Assembly (NCBI GenBank): GCA_016784875.1
Contig: JADHTX010000003.1
Coordinates: 1 to 36,090, forward strand
Origin: Methylobacter sp.
GTDB lineage: Bacteria > Pseudomonadota > Gammaproteobacteria > Methylococcales > Methylomonadaceae
Length of the DNA stretch: 36,090 nucleotides
Direction of reading: 5' to 3'
The translations under genes and the position numbers were made by a program. A model generated the notes under the pieces. It saw nothing but the letters and a program-made list of their open reading frames with translations. It was not told where the DNA came from and searched no databases. Positions 19,206-29,648 of this stretch are shown one piece after another (within the stretch, counting starts at the first letter, position 1; the number at the start of each line of letters is the position of its first letter).

Positions 19206-19958
19206 CTATTTTTGGGGGGGGACGCGAGTCAGAATTTCTTGCCACAATGCATCGTAAGCGACCAGAGATTGACTTTTCTTTATATAGCCTCCCAGCGGCA
19301 TGCGTTCAAGCCCCATGCGCTCAATATCGCTGGCATAAGGAATAGCGGTTGCTAAGGTCTCGGGGTAGCTCTCATCCAGAGAGCTCATAATGTCCCTATG
19401 CATTTTTTTGCGTCGGTCGGCCATCGAGAAAAAAGGAATTAATTCTAGCTTGTTCAAACCGTTATCTTCGATAAATTTTTTCAGTTGATCAAGTGTTCTT
19501 AACGATAGCGTAGTGGGAATTATCGGCGACAACAAAACATCAGCGGCTTCGAAAACGGCTTCAGATAATAATGAAATGTTAGGCGGACAATCCAAAAAAA
19601 TAAAATCATATTCTTCTGCCAAGGGCTTTAAGAGCTTTTTAAGTTGTTGGGTTGGTTTTTTCTTTTCATCTAGAACCAGGTCCAGATTTCTGAAGGAAAA
19701 GTCGGACGGTAATAAATCCAGGTTTTCAAAGTCGGTGCCCTTAATTAGATCGTCCAAATCTCGTTTCCCGGCGATTAACTCTTTGCTGCCGCCCTTAATC
19801 TTGGGCTTTATCCGAAAATAATAACTGCTGGCTCCCTGTGGATCGAGATCCCAAACCAAAGTACGGTAACCGTTACGTGCGGCTGTGTATGCCAGATTGA
19901 CTGCGCTTGAGGTTTTGCCAACACCGCCTTTAATACTGTAGACAGCTAAAACGTTCAT
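19206..19958 (-). CDS. ParA/MinD-type ATPase (orphan)
   Basis: MNVLAVYSIKGGVGKTSSAVNLAYTAARNG deviant Walker A; YDFIFLDCPPNISLLSEA; start at 19958. Confidence 0.92.
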   Translation of the reverse strand: MNVLAVYSIKGGVGKTSSAVNLAYTAARNGYRTLVWDLDPQGASSYYFRIKPKIKGGSKELIAGKRDLDDLIKGTDFENLDLLPSDFSFRNLDLVLDEKKKPTQQLKKLLKPLAEEYDFIFLDCPPNISLLSEAVFEAADVLLSPIIPTTLSLRTLDQLKKFIEDNGLNKLELIPFFSMADRRKKMHRDIMSSLDESYPETLATAIPYASDIERMGLERMPLGGYIKKSQSLVAYDALWQEILTRVPPQK

Positions 19959-20039
19959 TGTATGTTCTCGTATTTGTATCGGTATAATTAGAACACGATA
20001 ACACAACTACGGCTATTGGCAAGGCTCGGGGATTGAGCT

Positions 20040-21911
20040 TCACCTCACCACATCTTTACGCGATAAAGCAAGTTGTACACCGTTGCGATTGCCTTGTTTA
20101 ACAAGATATAACGCGTCATCAGCCCATTTCATCAATATTTTCCAGTCCGGTTTAGCTCCCACCGAGCCTGCCACACCAATACTGACAGTGACCGGGTAGG
20201 GTGATGCCAAGCCCTGTAACTGGTTTTCTTCTATGGCGCTACGAATGCGTTCGGCCAACAACAGCGCTGTGGTTCCGTCGGTGTTGGGGGCGATAATCAG
20301 AAATTCTTCGCCACCCAGTCGGCAGACGGTGTCGCTGCTTCGTGCAGTTTCGCGCATCAGTTTGGCGGCATGGGTCAGTACTCGGTCGCCTACTTCATGC
20401 CCCATCGTATCGTTGACCGACTTAAAATGATCCAAATCCAGCATTAAAATACTCAAAGGTTGCTTGGCGCGTAGCGCAGTCGCAGACTCTTGTTCCAGAC
20501 GGCTCAACGCATAACGCCGATTGGGTAAGTTGGTCAAAATATCGGTATTTGCCATGAGTTTAAGGCGGCGATTAGCTGCCGCCAGCTCAACGGTATAGCG
20601 CTGGATGTCGCGACTCTCTTTTTCCAACTCATCTTGCAACGTAATAATACGCTGACCGGCTCGGATACGTGCCAGTAACACGCGCAGACTAACCGGTTTA
20701 GTCACATAGTCATCGATACCGGCATCGAAAGCCTCAACCAGGGCATCTTCATCTTCTGTGGAAGTCAGCATAATAAGATAAATATTTTTACCAAAGACTG
20801 ATGCGCGCAACGTTTTGCAGAGGGTTAAACCGTCCATAGGTTTCATGCGCCAATCGGTAATCACCAACTGCGGCCTTAGATCAATAACATATTTTAATGC
20901 GGATTCACCATTACGGCACACAGCAACCTGATTCCCCGCCGCTGTAAGCTGTTTGGAAAGACGCGCCAGCATCATGGGGTCGTCGTCAACCAGTAATACG
21001 TTCAAACCCGGCAAAATTGATTCCATGGTAACGACAGTTTCTTGCAATGGTTGGCATATATCCGTTTTTACATCACATACTTTTCCCCATTCGTGCCAAA
21101 GTTCGGTTATTTCATCGATAAAGGCGAGTAGGGCTACATCGTCCAGAGCGTGAAAATCGGCTTCTGCCTTTAACTTGGGTAGCAACTGGGTTTGATGTTC
21201 TTCATCGGCGAGACAGTAGTTTCCAATCAATCGGGCAAAAATAAGCTGTTTGGCAAAATGGGCGGTTCTATTAACACCCGGTACTGTCTCTTCAAAACTC
21301 AGCTTCAAGGCATCCAAAAATACTGCCGGAAATCCCCAGTCTTTCAATAATAGTAGGCTTAATGCGTTATGGTCGATGCCGAAACGTTCGCACTCCAACT
21401 CAATAAGCTGTTGGCCTTTTGCCGCTTCCAAACATTCGCCATAGATATCCGACCAAGCGGTCGCTAAAGCAAGGCTGCCGATCTCGCCAAGCAAACCTAA
21501 TGTAAACGATTCGGCGGGTATCACTGTGATTTCTCTAGCGGTGATTGCCGAGATAGCGACCGATATCGCTATGGATTTCGACCAATATGCTTCGTAATCA
21601 AATCCAGGACAATTTCCTTTACTGTTGTTGATCAAGGAAAGGCTCAGCGCGAAGTTGCGCACTGTCTGCATCCCCATCATTAGAACAGCAGTATGAACAT
21701 CGGCGATGGGGCGTCTGGCGCCAAAGGCAGCCGAATTGGCGAAGCGCAAAATACGCCCGCTCAAAGCGGGATCTATTTTAACCAGTTGGCTGACTTGGTG
21801 CACGTTAGCATCTTTTTCCTGAACCAGTTGCATAATGGCCAATGCCGTGCCCGAGGGGGAAGGCAGGCGGTCAGCGGCTTTTAGCTCGGTAAGATTGAAT
21901 TCAATATTCAT
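20040..21911 (-). CDS. HDOD - REC - GGDEF response regulator (diguanylate cyclase)
   Basis: N-terminal HDOD (KIDPALSGRILRFANSAAFG), REC (VLLVDDDPMMLARL...VITDWRMKPMDGL), GGDEF (RSSDTVCRLGGEEF with I-site). Confidence 0.93.
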   Translation of the reverse strand: MNIEFNLTELKAADRLPSPSGTALAIMQLVQEKDANVHQVSQLVKIDPALSGRILRFANSAAFGARRPIADVHTAVLMMGMQTVRNFALSLSLINNSKGNCPGFDYEAYWSKSIAISVAISAITAREITVIPAESFTLGLLGEIGSLALATAWSDIYGECLEAAKGQQLIELECERFGIDHNALSLLLLKDWGFPAVFLDALKLSFEETVPGVNRTAHFAKQLIFARLIGNYCLADEEHQTQLLPKLKAEADFHALDDVALLAFIDEITELWHEWGKVCDVKTDICQPLQETVVTMESILPGLNVLLVDDDPMMLARLSKQLTAAGNQVAVCRNGESALKYVIDLRPQLVITDWRMKPMDGLTLCKTLRASVFGKNIYLIMLTSTEDEDALVEAFDAGIDDYVTKPVSLRVLLARIRAGQRIITLQDELEKESRDIQRYTVELAAANRRLKLMANTDILTNLPNRRYALSRLEQESATALRAKQPLSILMLDLDHFKSVNDTMGHEVGDRVLTHAAKLMRETARSSDTVCRLGGEEFLIIAPNTDGTTALLLAERIRSAIEENQLQGLASPYPVTVSIGVAGSVGAKPDWKILMKWADDALYLVKQGNRNGVQLALSRKDVVR

Positions 21912-24900
21912 TGATTTTATTTTTTCTTATGTGCAGATTTTGAACTAAATCTACCGTAGCATTCGTTAAGTCACTGGTCATCAACTGAAAATCGGCATCA
22001 GCTTCTTCACGGGCAGCGTGTTCCAGGTTTACCGCAAAATTGATTGTATTTTCGGCACAAAAATGTCCGGCCATACCTTTAATTGCATGCGCGGAGTCGG
22101 CCAATGCATGAAGATCGAATCGAGATAGGGCGGCGTCCAACTCTACTAATTGTACAGGTGCCTCTTCGAGAAATAAATCTATCATCTCGGCTAATAAATC
22201 TTTATCGTCATCCAGCCGTTTGAGCGCTGCAGATTCGTCCCAGCAATCGGTTAAAATCCTCTCGGGTTCAGCTTCACCTTTTGTTAGCGCGGGACTCGGA
22301 GGGATGATACTTTCAATCGCATTCTCATAAGCTATCGGCGTAGCAGAGGGCATACCCAGCCAGCGCGCCAAAACCACAGCCAGATCGGGTCGACTGACAG
22401 GTTTGCTGAGATAATCGTCCATACCGGCTGACAAGCACTTTTCGCGTTCTCCTGCCGATGCATGAGCGGTAAGTGCCACGATTGGCGTATGTGAATTTTT
22501 TTCAATGGCTATTTCCCGTTCGCGAAACATGCGCGTAGCTTCGTAACCATCCATGACCGGCATCTGGCAATCCATCAATATCAGATCGTAATCCTGATGT
22601 TCCAGCTGATCAAGCGCCACTTGCCCGTCCTTAGCCAGATCGGGATTAAGTTGAAACTTGGCAAGCTGAGAAAGTATCACTTTTTGGTTCACCTTATTAT
22701 CTTCAACGACCAGTACCCGTTTACCGCTGAAGTTAAGCAAAATCTCTTTTATCTTCGGGGCTGAAGTCATGTTATGACCGGGAAGCTGTAATGCAGCAAT
22801 AATGGCATCAAAAAGCTGGGATTGCCGAACCGGTTTTAACAGGCTTTGGCTAAACCCCGACGCGAGTCTTTCGGCTTCCATGCCTATGCTGCCGGAAGAT
22901 AAAAGAATACGCGGTATGTTTGCAATAGCGGGTTTCTGGATGATTGCATAAGCCAGAGCGAAGCCGTCCATATCCGGCATTTGCATATCCGACAACAGCA
23001 AATCATAAGGTTCGTTTCGTAGCACGGCGTCTTCTAGCTCAACCAGTGCAGCAGGCCCACTGTCAACTTCGCTTAAAGTAAACCCCCAGTTGCTTAAGTA
23101 ATGCGTCAAAATCATTCGATTGGTCGCGTTATCATCGACTATCAAGGCGCGCTTTCCGACAAAGTCAACCTGCGGAGTCGGCGCATCGTTATCCACAGGC
23201 ACCAGTGGCAGAGCAAACCAAAAAGTTGCTCCTTGCCCCAGAGTGCTGTCAACGCCTATTTTGCCGTTCATAAGCTCAACTAAGTCCTTGCTAATGGATA
23301 GGCCTAGCCCGGTACCTCCATAACGCCGGGAAGTGGAACTGTCAGCCTGGGAGAAAGCCTGGAACAGGCGAGCTTGCGTCTCCGCAGTTATGCCGATACC
23401 GGTATCCGCCACCTCAAACCGCAATATCGCCATGGATGGTGTGTATGCCGAAAACCTGTCGGGAACAGGTTCGGCAATCGCCATGGATGGTGTGTATGCC
23501 GAAAACCTGTCGGGAACAGGTTCGGCAATCGCCATGGATGGTGTGTATGCCGCGAGCTTGCCGGGATCTGGTTGGGCGTCGCCGCTCTCGTCTATTTGGG
23601 GCGCGTGAACAGTAACCGAGACTTCTCCTTGTTCGGTAAATTTAATCGCATTGCCAATCAGGTTGGTGAGTACTTGACGAATACGCGTAGGATCTCCCTG
23701 CCACCGTAACGGCAGATTCGGCGGCAGAAAGCAGTTTAACTCTAAGCCATTGGCATGAGCGCGACTGGACAACAGTGTGCAAATTTCTTCGACCAAATCC
23801 GGCAAATTAAACTCGATTTGCTCCAATTCGATCTTACCCGCTTCCAGCTTGGAAAAATCCAGAATATCATTGATGATAGTTAACAAGGATTCAGCAGAAT
23901 TTGCTGCGATATGTATCAAATCCCATTGCTCGCGAGACAGCTGGGTATCCTGCAAAAGATCCAGCATGCCCAACACACCGTTCATTGGCGTGCGAATCTC
24001 ATGACTCATATTGGCTAAAAACTCAGTCTTGGTATGAGCGATCTGCAAAGCGGCATCGCGCGCCTCTTCCAGTGATGTACTGGCTTGATGCTGAAGCAGC
24101 GTTAACGCCATCATTTCGCCTACTTGCTCAAGCATGGCGATGCGGGACTTGCTTTGCAAGGGACAGGGGGAAGTAAAAATAACTAATATGCCGAGAATAT
24201 CCTCGCCGGAAGCTATGGGTACGATGTAATGACCGTGGGGCGCTTGATCTGCACAACGAAACTCATCGTCCTTATTTGAACCCTGTAGGCAACAATGATC
24301 GGAAACGATAAGTTTTCTTGAAGTCGCAAATTGACCGCACAGGCCGTCGCCAAAAGCTATGCGCTGTTCCCAGTTAAATTTACCGTGTATAACAAACTGC
24401 TCCAGATAATCTTCATTCTGAGCCCGAAGCAGCACACCGCCTTTGCGTTGCAGGCTTACAGTCTTGAGGCTGAATAGAATATCCAGGGCCTGAGCAAAGC
24501 GTTGTTCCAGTGGCAAAGTCTTATGAAGTACCTCCGAAATTGCCAGACGAGCGGCGGTATCCTCCGCTTCGATTTGCAGGGCCGCCTCTTCTTCGACCAG
24601 CTGGCTGACATCATGCTGAATCTGTACATAACCGGACAGTATGCCGTTTGTCATTATAATTGGTGTAATATTGGTCTTGGCCCAATATTCTAAAGCGTCT
24701 TGGGCTTGTCTTGAGCTGGGTCGAAGAAGCTGTTCTGAGCAACTACTTTCACTTTCGCACTCCGAAGTATGATTATTGTCGACAGAATGTAGATAAGGGG
24801 CTTCAACTATGCCTCTGCGTCGGCATAGCAGTCGACCTGACCAAGCTTCACTATAACGAAGGCTTCTTTGCATATTGATTAGGGCTTGCTGGTCGGCAGT

Positions 24901-25053
24901 AGGACTGTCCAGTACGTTGGGATTTTGTCCCATCAATGCATCTTCTGTCCACCCGGTAAACTGACATAATGCAGGATTAACGTACTGAATGAGTCCCCCG
25001 GCATCGGTGATCAATATCATCTCGCTGCTGGCGTCGAGCGCTCGCTTTAACAC
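21901..25053 (-). CDS. Hybrid histidine kinase: PAS-GAF-HisKA-HATPase-REC-REC-HPt
   Basis: [46 protein letters not shown]; two RECs ([25 protein letters not shown]); HPt [13 protein letters not shown] start. Confidence 0.92.
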   Translation of the reverse strand: MLKRALDASSEMILITDAGGLIQYVNPALCQFTGWTEDALMGQNPNVLDSPTADQQALINMQRSLRYSEAWSGRLLCRRRGIVEAPYLHSVDNNHTSECESESSCSEQLLRPSSRQAQDALEYWAKTNITPIIMTNGILSGYVQIQHDVSQLVEEEAALQIEAEDTAARLAISEVLHKTLPLEQRFAQALDILFSLKTVSLQRKGGVLLRAQNEDYLEQFVIHGKFNWEQRIAFGDGLCGQFATSRKLIVSDHCCLQGSNKDDEFRCADQAPHGHYIVPIASGEDILGILVIFTSPCPLQSKSRIAMLEQVGEMMALTLLQHQASTSLEEARDAALQIAHTKTEFLANMSHEIRTPMNGVLGMLDLLQDTQLSREQWDLIHIAANSAESLLTIINDILDFSKLEAGKIELEQIEFNLPDLVEEICTLLSSRAHANGLELNCFLPPNLPLRWQGDPTRIRQVLTNLIGNAIKFTEQGEVSVTVHAPQIDESGDAQPDPGKLAAYTPSMAIAEPVPDRFSAYTPSMAIAEPVPDRFSAYTPSMAILRFEVADTGIGITAETQARLFQAFSQADSSTSRRYGGTGLGLSISKDLVELMNGKIGVDSTLGQGATFWFALPLVPVDNDAPTPQVDFVGKRALIVDDNATNRMILTHYLSNWGFTLSEVDSGPAALVELEDAVLRNEPYDLLLSDMQMPDMDGFALAYAIIQKPAIANIPRILLSSGSIGMEAERLASGFSQSLLKPVRQSQLFDAIIAALQLPGHNMTSAPKIKEILLNFSGKRVLVVEDNKVNQKVILSQLAKFQLNPDLAKDGQVALDQLEHQDYDLILMDCQMPVMDGYEATRMFREREIAIEKNSHTPIVALTAHASAGEREKCLSAGMDDYLSKPVSRPDLAVVLARWLGMPSATPIAYENAIESIIPPSPALTKGEAEPERILTDCWDESAALKRLDDDKDLLAEMIDLFLEEAPVQLVELDAALSRFDLHALADSAHAIKGMAGHFCAENTINFAVNLEHAAREEADADFQLMTSDLTNATVDLVQNLHIRKNKINEY
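23429..23581. repeat. 51-bp tandem repeat, three units, in-frame inside the histidine kinase gene
   Basis: Units start at 23429, 23480 and 23531; the first two are identical and the third is diverged in its second half; encodes [17 protein letters not shown]-type 17-aa repeats. Confidence 0.95.
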
Positions 25054-25117
25054 CGTTAGCTTAATCTCATTCGCTTTTCGGTTGCTATACTTCGCACGGT
25101 TACGGTTGAGGAAATGA

Positions 25118-25209
25118 TAGCGAGTTGATTTTTGTCGATAGCAAGGCGCTGAAACAGGCGCATAGCAAGCTATGAAACTGTGCGGCTATCGGCATAAAAT
25201 CAGCCGCTA
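25118..25209. repeat. Long imperfect palindrome (MITE/REP-like) between the PAS gene and the hybrid kinase gene
   Basis: Arms TAGCGAGTTGATTTTTGTCGATAGC ... GGCTATCGGCATAAAATCAGCCGCTA; central CATAGC-AA-GCTATG. Confidence 0.75.
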
Positions 25210-25836
25210 GGAATCCGCAACCGTGGCCGGGCGAAGTATAGTATCCCGACGTATCGAAATATATTGCTTAGGCTTGCCGGTTTTATCCAGCACAGGCGCG
25301 ATCGTGCTATCCACCCAATATAATCCCCCGTCTTTGCGCCGATTGCAGAATTCCCCTCTCCAGACTTGTCCTCTGGCAATGGTGCTCCACATGTTGCGAA
25401 TATACTCCTGATCGTGATGACCGGAGTTGACGATGCGATGATCCTGTCCGATAAGTTCATCCTCGGTATAACCGGAGATTTTACAAAACATATCGTTAGC
25501 ATAAACAATGCGGCCCTGAACGTCGGATATACTAATCAGGACATGATTCTCCAAAGCGTCCAGCAATTCGCTATTGGAGACCGTCTTTTCCTGGTCGCCC
25601 TGTAATACCAGCCGCCTTATCGTCAGAAACCATAATAATGTTGAACTGAGTACTGCCGGTAGAATAATGTTAAAAACGGCAATCTGCAAAGGCGATAATA
25701 CGATTCCCCATAAATGGATCGTATCAAGCAACAGCAAGACCAACATTTCAGAAATACTGACGACTGCAATGATTATGCCTATTAAACAGAGGAAATGACG
25801 TTTTGAGAGTTGTGCGGACGACAAGGGAATTGACAT
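25207..25836 (-). CDS. Membrane-anchored PAS-domain protein (no output domain)
   Basis: Two TMs then PAS: LDALENHVLISISDVQGRIVYANDMFCKISGYTEDELIGQDHRIVNSGHH...YISIRRDT. Confidence 0.85.
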   Translation of the reverse strand: MSIPLSSAQLSKRHFLCLIGIIIAVVSISEMLVLLLLDTIHLWGIVLSPLQIAVFNIILPAVLSSTLLWFLTIRRLVLQGDQEKTVSNSELLDALENHVLISISDVQGRIVYANDMFCKISGYTEDELIGQDHRIVNSGHHDQEYIRNMWSTIARGQVWRGEFCNRRKDGGLYWVDSTIAPVLDKTGKPKQYISIRRDTILRPATVADS

Positions 25837-26227
25837 AAATATCTTCTGATTTTATCTGTTTATCACTATTAAAGTTTAGGGGTATCCTAAAACACAAGTT
25901 GTCGTGTGACGATAAATCGGTTGTTTTCTGCCAGTCATTAAACTTCAATGACTGTACGGAGACGCTATAAATCTGACGTATACATCATTTTGGCAGTCCG
26001 AAAATAATGGTTAGAAAAGCACTTACTCATGTTTCCCATTATTCTTGCTAGAGCGTAGCTTTAAAACGGTTATGTTTCAAGGGTATTATCGAATAAGGAA
26101 CGATAAGCTTTCAATCAGGGTAAAGTTATCCTATCCTTTACGCCATTAAATTTAACTAAACCCTAGTCACTCCTGCCATTGGCAGGCTTACGACATACCC
26201 CCCCTACTTGGCGATAAAGAAAAAACT

Positions 26228-27508
26228 ATGACTGAAGCAACTACCTTATTTTCCGATGCAAAACTTGTCATTCCCGGCGGCGTCAATTCGCCGGTACGAT
26301 CCTTTAGCGGTGTGGGCGGTACACCGGTTTTTATCGACCATGCACTGGGCGCATATATCTATGACAGCTCCGGCAATAGTTATATCGATTATGTCGGTTC
26401 CTGGGGACCGATGATTTTAGGCCATGCGCATCCGGAGGTTATTGCGGCAGTCAAGCAAGCCTGCGAAAAAGGTCTGAGTTTCGGAGCGCCGACCGAAATC
26501 GAAACATTAATGGCCAAGCGGGTTTGCGAGCTGATACCTTCTATCGAACTGATCAGAATGGTCAGTTCCGGCACCGAAGCGACCATGAGTGCCATTCGCT
26601 TGGCCAGAGGCTACACCGGACGGGATAAAATCGTTAAGTTCGAGGGCTGCTATCACGGCCATTCGGATGCTTTATTAGTCAAAGCCGGCTCTGGAGCGTT
26701 GACTTTTGGCGTGCCCAGTTCGCCCGGCGTACCGGCCTCAGTTGCTGAAAACACCATCACCCTGACCTACAACGATAGCGAAGCAGTCAAAGCGCTGTTT
26801 GCAGAATATGGCGAAAAAATCGCCTGTATTATCGTCGAGCCGGTTGCAGGCAATATGAACTGCATCCCCCCTGAACCCGGTTTTCTGGAATGCTTGCGCC
26901 AAGTTTGCGACCAATATAATAGTGTATTGATTTTTGATGAAGTAATGACCGGCTTTAGGGTAGGCTTAACCGGTGCGCAGGGACTTTATAATATTAATCC
27001 CGATTTAACAACACTGGGCAAAATCATCGGCGGCGGCATGCCGGTTGGCGCTTTCGGCGGCTCGCGTAAAATTATGGAGCATCTTGCGCCGCTCGGCCCT
27101 GTGTATCAGGCAGGCACACTGTCCGGTAACCCGGTCGCAATGGCTGCCGGTTTAAAAACCCTGGAACTGATAACCCGGCCCGGTTTTTACGAGGCATTGA
27201 CCGCAAAAACCGAAAAACTGACTTCAGGCTTGAAACAACGCGCCGCCCAAACCGGTATCGAGCTGACCGCCAACAGCGTCGGCGGCATGTTCGGGCTGTT
27301 TTTCAGTACAGAACAGACAGTCAGCCGTTTTGCCCAAGTCATGCAATGCGATCAAAATCTGTTTAAACGTTTTTTCCATGCGATGCTGGATGAGGGCGTT
27401 TATCTGGCGCCTTCCGCATTTGAGGCGGGTTTTGTGTCTGCCGCGCACAGTAATGACGACCTGGATAGAACATTGGATATTGTGGAAGCAATCTTCAAGC
27501 GCTTGTAA
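26228..27508 (+). CDS. hemL: Glutamate-1-semialdehyde 2,1-aminomutase
   Basis: [21 protein letters not shown]...[55 protein letters not shown]. Confidence 0.97.
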   Translation: MTEATTLFSDAKLVIPGGVNSPVRSFSGVGGTPVFIDHALGAYIYDSSGNSYIDYVGSWGPMILGHAHPEVIAAVKQACEKGLSFGAPTEIETLMAKRVCELIPSIELIRMVSSGTEATMSAIRLARGYTGRDKIVKFEGCYHGHSDALLVKAGSGALTFGVPSSPGVPASVAENTITLTYNDSEAVKALFAEYGEKIACIIVEPVAGNMNCIPPEPGFLECLRQVCDQYNSVLIFDEVMTGFRVGLTGAQGLYNINPDLTTLGKIIGGGMPVGAFGGSRKIMEHLAPLGPVYQAGTLSGNPVAMAAGLKTLELITRPGFYEALTAKTEKLTSGLKQRAAQTGIELTANSVGGMFGLFFSTEQTVSRFAQVMQCDQNLFKRFFHAMLDEGVYLAPSAFEAGFVSAAHSNDDLDRTLDIVEAIFKRL

Positions 27509-27608
27509 GCGGGTAAGTCAGGCATCAAATAATGGGTAATGGGTTAAATCTGTAGTTTGTTGTCAGGGCAATCGCGCTTAAGAATGCCGGTGCCTTCGCG
27601 TACTCGAT

Positions 27609-27856
27609 AAACCCTATCTACCGCTCCACAACAACCTGAGTGAACGAGATATTCGGGATTACGTCAAAAAACGAAAAATAAGCGGTAGCACACGTAGTGA
27701 GGCAGGACGAAGCTGCCGCGATACTTTTGCCCGTTTAAAAAAGACTTGCCTGAAACAAAGATTTCATTTTGGCATTATCTTAAAGATAGGCTGCTGGGCG
27801 AAAACGATATTCCACCGCTACCAGATCTGATTCAGGCAGCGGCTGCCTGTGGGTAA
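27609..27856 (+). pseudogene. IS66-family transposase C-terminal remnant, frameshifted
   Basis: KPYLPLHNNLSERDIRDYVKKRKISGSTRSEAGRSCRDTFARLKKTCLKQ, then +/-1 shift into ISFWHYLKDRLLGENDIPPLPDLIQAAAACG*. Confidence 0.8.
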
Positions 27857-28132
27857 TGAGAAGTTACAAGAAGACTTTATAAAGCAACTGACGGCGTTGC
27901 TAGCCAAGCATCCTCATATTCATTCGGGTTATCTGGAACACGATGCCTCCTGAGTCGGCTCCTAAAGCGAGATTGCATTTTATATGCGTCGGAAATATGC
28001 AACAACCGTTAAAAATGTGAAGATTAATTTGACGGCTAGGATGGCTGGTATAAGATTTATCGTGAATGCTTACCAAATCGCCTCAGGCTATCGAAAAGCC
28101 CAGGTCCGATTCACTCACATTAAGAGGTCATT

Positions 28133-28612
28133 ATGAAAGGCGATATAAATATTCTGGAAATTCTTAACGGTTTGCTTGCCGGAGAACTGACTGCCTCCGA
28201 TCAATACCTGATTCATGGCGAGATGTACGCCGATTTCGGCCTGCACCATCTAGCCGAAAAAAGCCTGCACGAGTCCGAGCATGAACGATTGCATGCACGC
28301 GCCTTAATTCAGCGTATTTTGTTTCTGGAAGGTATACCTAATCTAGCTAAACGTGAGGCACTGACTGTCGGTAGCGGTGTGCCGGAAATGCTAAAAGCCG
28401 ACTTGGAAGTCGAATATCATGTGGTTGGAGAGCTAAAAAAAGCTATCGCCGCCTGTGAAAAAGCCCAGGATTATGTGACCCGCGATATGTTGGTAGTGCA
28501 ACTGGACGACACCGAAATGGACCATGCCTATTGGCTGGAACAGCAATTGAAGTTGGTTAACCTTGTGGGTCTGGAAAATTACCAGCAAAGCCAAATGAAG
28601 CCAGGCATTTAA
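28133..28612 (+). CDS. bfr: Bacterioferritin, subunit with intact ferroxidase ligands but no heme Met
   Basis: MKGDINILEILNGLLAGELTASDQYLIHGEMY; ferroxidase E/H retained; Met52-equivalent is Arg. Confidence 0.92.
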   Translation: MKGDINILEILNGLLAGELTASDQYLIHGEMYADFGLHHLAEKSLHESEHERLHARALIQRILFLEGIPNLAKREALTVGSGVPEMLKADLEVEYHVVGELKKAIAACEKAQDYVTRDMLVVQLDDTEMDHAYWLEQQLKLVNLVGLENYQQSQMKPGI

Positions 28613-28630
28613 GCCGACGAGGACACCGAC

Positions 28631-29113
28631 ATGAAAGGCGATAAAAAAGTCATTGGAATTCTCAATAATATACTCAAAAACGAACTAACCTCGATCAACC
28701 AGTATTTTTTGCACGCTCGTATGTTTCGTCATTGGGGGCTGGAAAAACTCAACGATTACCAATATAAGCAATCGATACGGGTCATGAAGGAAGCTGACGA
28801 ACTCATTGAGCGCATTCTATTTCTTGAAGGACTGCCAAATCTGCAAAACCTCGGAAAGCTACTGATTGGAGAAAATGTCGTCGAATGTTTAAACGGCGAT
28901 CTGGAATACGAAAAAAATGCACAGAGGCCGCTGTTGATAACAGCCGTGAATTTATGTGAGGAATTACAGGACTACGTCACTCGCGATTTGCTGGAAGAGT
29001 TGCTGGAGCATTGCGAACAAGCCATCGATTGGTTGGAAACCCAGCAAAGTCTAATCACAAATGTCAGCTTGCCAAATTATTTGCAGTCGCAAATGCAGCA
29101 GGGCGGCGATTGA
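28631..29113 (+). CDS. bfr: Bacterioferritin, heme-ligand (Met52) subunit with degenerate ferroxidase site
   Basis: MKGDKKVIGILNNILKNELTSINQYFLHARMFRHWGL; RVMKEAD keeps Met52-equivalent but lacks E51/H54/E127/H130 equivalents. Confidence 0.93.
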   Translation: MKGDKKVIGILNNILKNELTSINQYFLHARMFRHWGLEKLNDYQYKQSIRVMKEADELIERILFLEGLPNLQNLGKLLIGENVVECLNGDLEYEKNAQRPLLITAVNLCEELQDYVTRDLLEELLEHCEQAIDWLETQQSLITNVSLPNYLQSQMQQGGD

Positions 29114-29182
29114 CGTAGTCGAACAGCTTCAATTTATGTTGCATTTTTAGTGCGTAATAGGGCTTGACAGACACCAGAAACT

Positions 29183-29200
29183 AAATGAGAATGATTCTTA
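29183..29200. promoter_or_regulatory. Putative Fur box upstream of bfd
   Basis: AAATGAGAATGATTCTTA resembles GATAATGATAATCATTATC; TTGACA at 29164 upstream. Confidence 0.55.
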
Positions 29201-29238
29201 GTAATTATATGCCATTGCATTTATTAGGAGAGCTTTTC

Positions 29239-29439
29239 ATGTATGTATGTGTTTGTCAGGCGGTGACGGATCGTGAGATTCATCAAGCCGCCAGAAACGG
29301 AGCTAAAACGCTCAGCGATCTACGCCGTGATTTGGGGGTGGGCGTTGATTGCGGTCGTTGTGTAAGCTGCGCTCGACAGTGCTTAAAGTCAGTGAGTGTG
29401 GGCACACAGGAAAGTCTACAATTTCACGTCCTTGTTTGA
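29239..29439 (+). CDS. bfd: Bacterioferritin-associated ferredoxin
   Basis: MYVCVCQAVTDREIHQAARNGAKTLSDLRRDLGVGVDCGRCVSCARQCL: four-Cys BFD [2Fe-2S] pattern. Confidence 0.92.
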   Translation: MYVCVCQAVTDREIHQAARNGAKTLSDLRRDLGVGVDCGRCVSCARQCLKSVSVGTQESLQFHVLV

Positions 29440-29648
29440 GTCTATTGAGCGCGGTTATTCAATATTAAGCAGTAACATAAAGGTGTCTTGCATTGCGATA
29501 AGAGAAAACAGATATTATCGCGCTGTTAAAAAGCGCATGAGGCGAACTCATATCGGTGCGCTACCTCTAGGCAAGTCATGAGGCACAGTAAGCTTGTATT
29601 CAATAAGGTCTACTTTTAGATATAGCGCGCCCTGAATGCAATGCATAG

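Noticed and set aside
23429-23581. CRISPR array
   Set aside because: Only three contiguous 51-bp units without unique spacers, in-frame within a kinase gene; this is a tandem repeat.
23333-23709. Plus-strand ORFs with [17 protein letters not shown] repeats
   Set aside because: Antisense translation of the 51-bp repeat within the histidine kinase gene; the kinase frame carries the conserved domains.
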